From Mycobacterium dioxanotrophicus (GTDB taxonomy: Bacteria; Actinomycetota; Actinomycetes; Mycobacteriales; Mycobacteriaceae): a stretch of DNA of 64,000 bases. The stretch covers positions 5,208,001 through 5,272,000 of the forward strand of contig NZ_CP020809.1 of NCBI RefSeq assembly GCF_002157835.1, given 5' to 3'. Position 1 is the stretch's first letter. The number at the start of each line of letters is the position of its first letter. The notes under the pieces are model-generated. The model saw nothing but the letters and a program-made list of their open reading frames with translations, was not told the DNA's origin and did not search any database. The position numbers were made by a program, and so were the translations under genes. Of this stretch, positions 63,662-64,000 are shown piece by piece.

Positions 63662-64000
63662 TTACTGAGTGCCGCGCACGCGTCGACCGATCGGCACCCG
63701 CAGCACCACGTCGGTGCCGCCATCGGCCGCGTCGTGCATGCCCAGTGACCCGTCGAGCTCCGCCGAGACCAGCGTCCGCACGATCTGCAGCCCGAGCCGA
63801 TCGGACTTCTCCAGGCTGAACCCCGCGGGCAGGCCGCGGCCGTCGTCGTGCACCACCACGTCGAGCCAGCGGGCCGATCGCTCCGAGCGGATGGTCACAC
63901 AGCCGTGCGGCGCCTTGACGTCGAAGGCGTGCTCGATGGCGTTCTGGACCAGTTCGGTGATCACCATGACCAGCGCGGTGGCCCGGTCGGCGTCCAGCAC
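63662..64000 (-). CDS. pdtaS: Sensor histidine kinase, C-terminal ATPase domain (PdtaS-like, 5' end outside window)
   Basis: 112 codons up to the window edge; the frame stays open, so the N-terminal sensor region lies beyond it. HATPase motifs: N box ELVQNAIEHAF, G1 DDGRGLP, G2-like DRLGLQIVRTL. Its position next to whiB1 and the sequence match Rv3220c, the soluble kinase PdtaS that signals to the RNA-binding regulator PdtaR. Partial gene. Confidence 0.85.
   Translation of the reverse strand: MLDADRATALVMVITELVQNAIEHAFDVKAPHGCVTIRSERSARWLDVVVHDDGRGLPAGFSLEKSDRLGLQIVRTLVSAELDGSLGMHDAADGGTDVVLRVPIGRRVRGTQ

Overview
The window comes from a high-GC actinobacterium, almost certainly a fast-growing Mycolicibacterium (Mycobacterium sensu lato). 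From about 2.6 to 42.8 kb and again at the right end, gene content and order follow the M. tuberculosis Rv3193c-Rv3220c block as I remember it: UPF0182 protein, PDZ/S16 protease, DUF2342, TOMM-like protein, ABC1 kinase, whiB7, uvrD2, mycoredoxin, nudC, K+ channel, adnB/adnA, lipV, alkyltransferase-like protein, moeZ, DUF3152, TetR, TB9.4, MmpS-like, ferritin-like, rhlE, beta-propeller, ParA, gpm2, entC, GNAT, then DagK-like, whiB1 and pdtaS. WhiB proteins, mycoredoxin and AdnAB are themselves actinobacterial or mycobacterial markers. The synteny is from memory; no search was run.

Layout. 1-2.5 kb: end of an MFS transporter, an initiator tRNA and a flavin oxidoreductase. 2.6-13.5 kb: conserved block around whiB7, which has a long leader with an upstream ORF, an attenuator-like hairpin and an AT-rich element beside its -35. 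13.6-16.7 kb: an extra three-gene acyl-CoA dehydrogenase/dehydratase operon. 17.1-18.2 kb: an intact IS481-type element inserted exactly at the stop codon of mycoredoxin. 18.3-42.8 kb: conserved block (nudC, K+ channel, AdnAB, lipV, moeZ, rhlE, ParA, entC) with three extra membrane-protein genes (20.4-22.1 kb) and an extra PP2C phosphatase behind ParA.

42.8-61.5 kb is an accessory catabolic region lying between the entC/GNAT genes and the DagK-whiB1-pdtaS block. It has three modules. (i) An amidase, a GntR/FCD regulator and an operon of APC permease, DUF6176, alanine-racemase-fold PLP enzyme and aldehyde dehydrogenase, tied together by three copies of one palindrome. (ii) An E. coli-type dihydroxy-acid dehydratase divergent from an XRE regulator. 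(iii) A shikimate/dehydroshikimate-to-protocatechuate and protocatechuate ortho-cleavage cluster: quiC-aroQ-DUF on one strand and aroE-like, MHS transporter, pcaH, pcaG, pcaB, pcaC on the other, around a TetR regulator with matching operators at both promoters. The pathway stops at PcaC; no pcaD, pcaIJ or pcaF is present here.

The least explained signals are the GntR module, a 27-bp repeat family inserted in frame in two unrelated enzymes, the IS insertion that supplies stop codons to genes on both strands, and a TOMM/E1-like protein with no visible peptide substrate.
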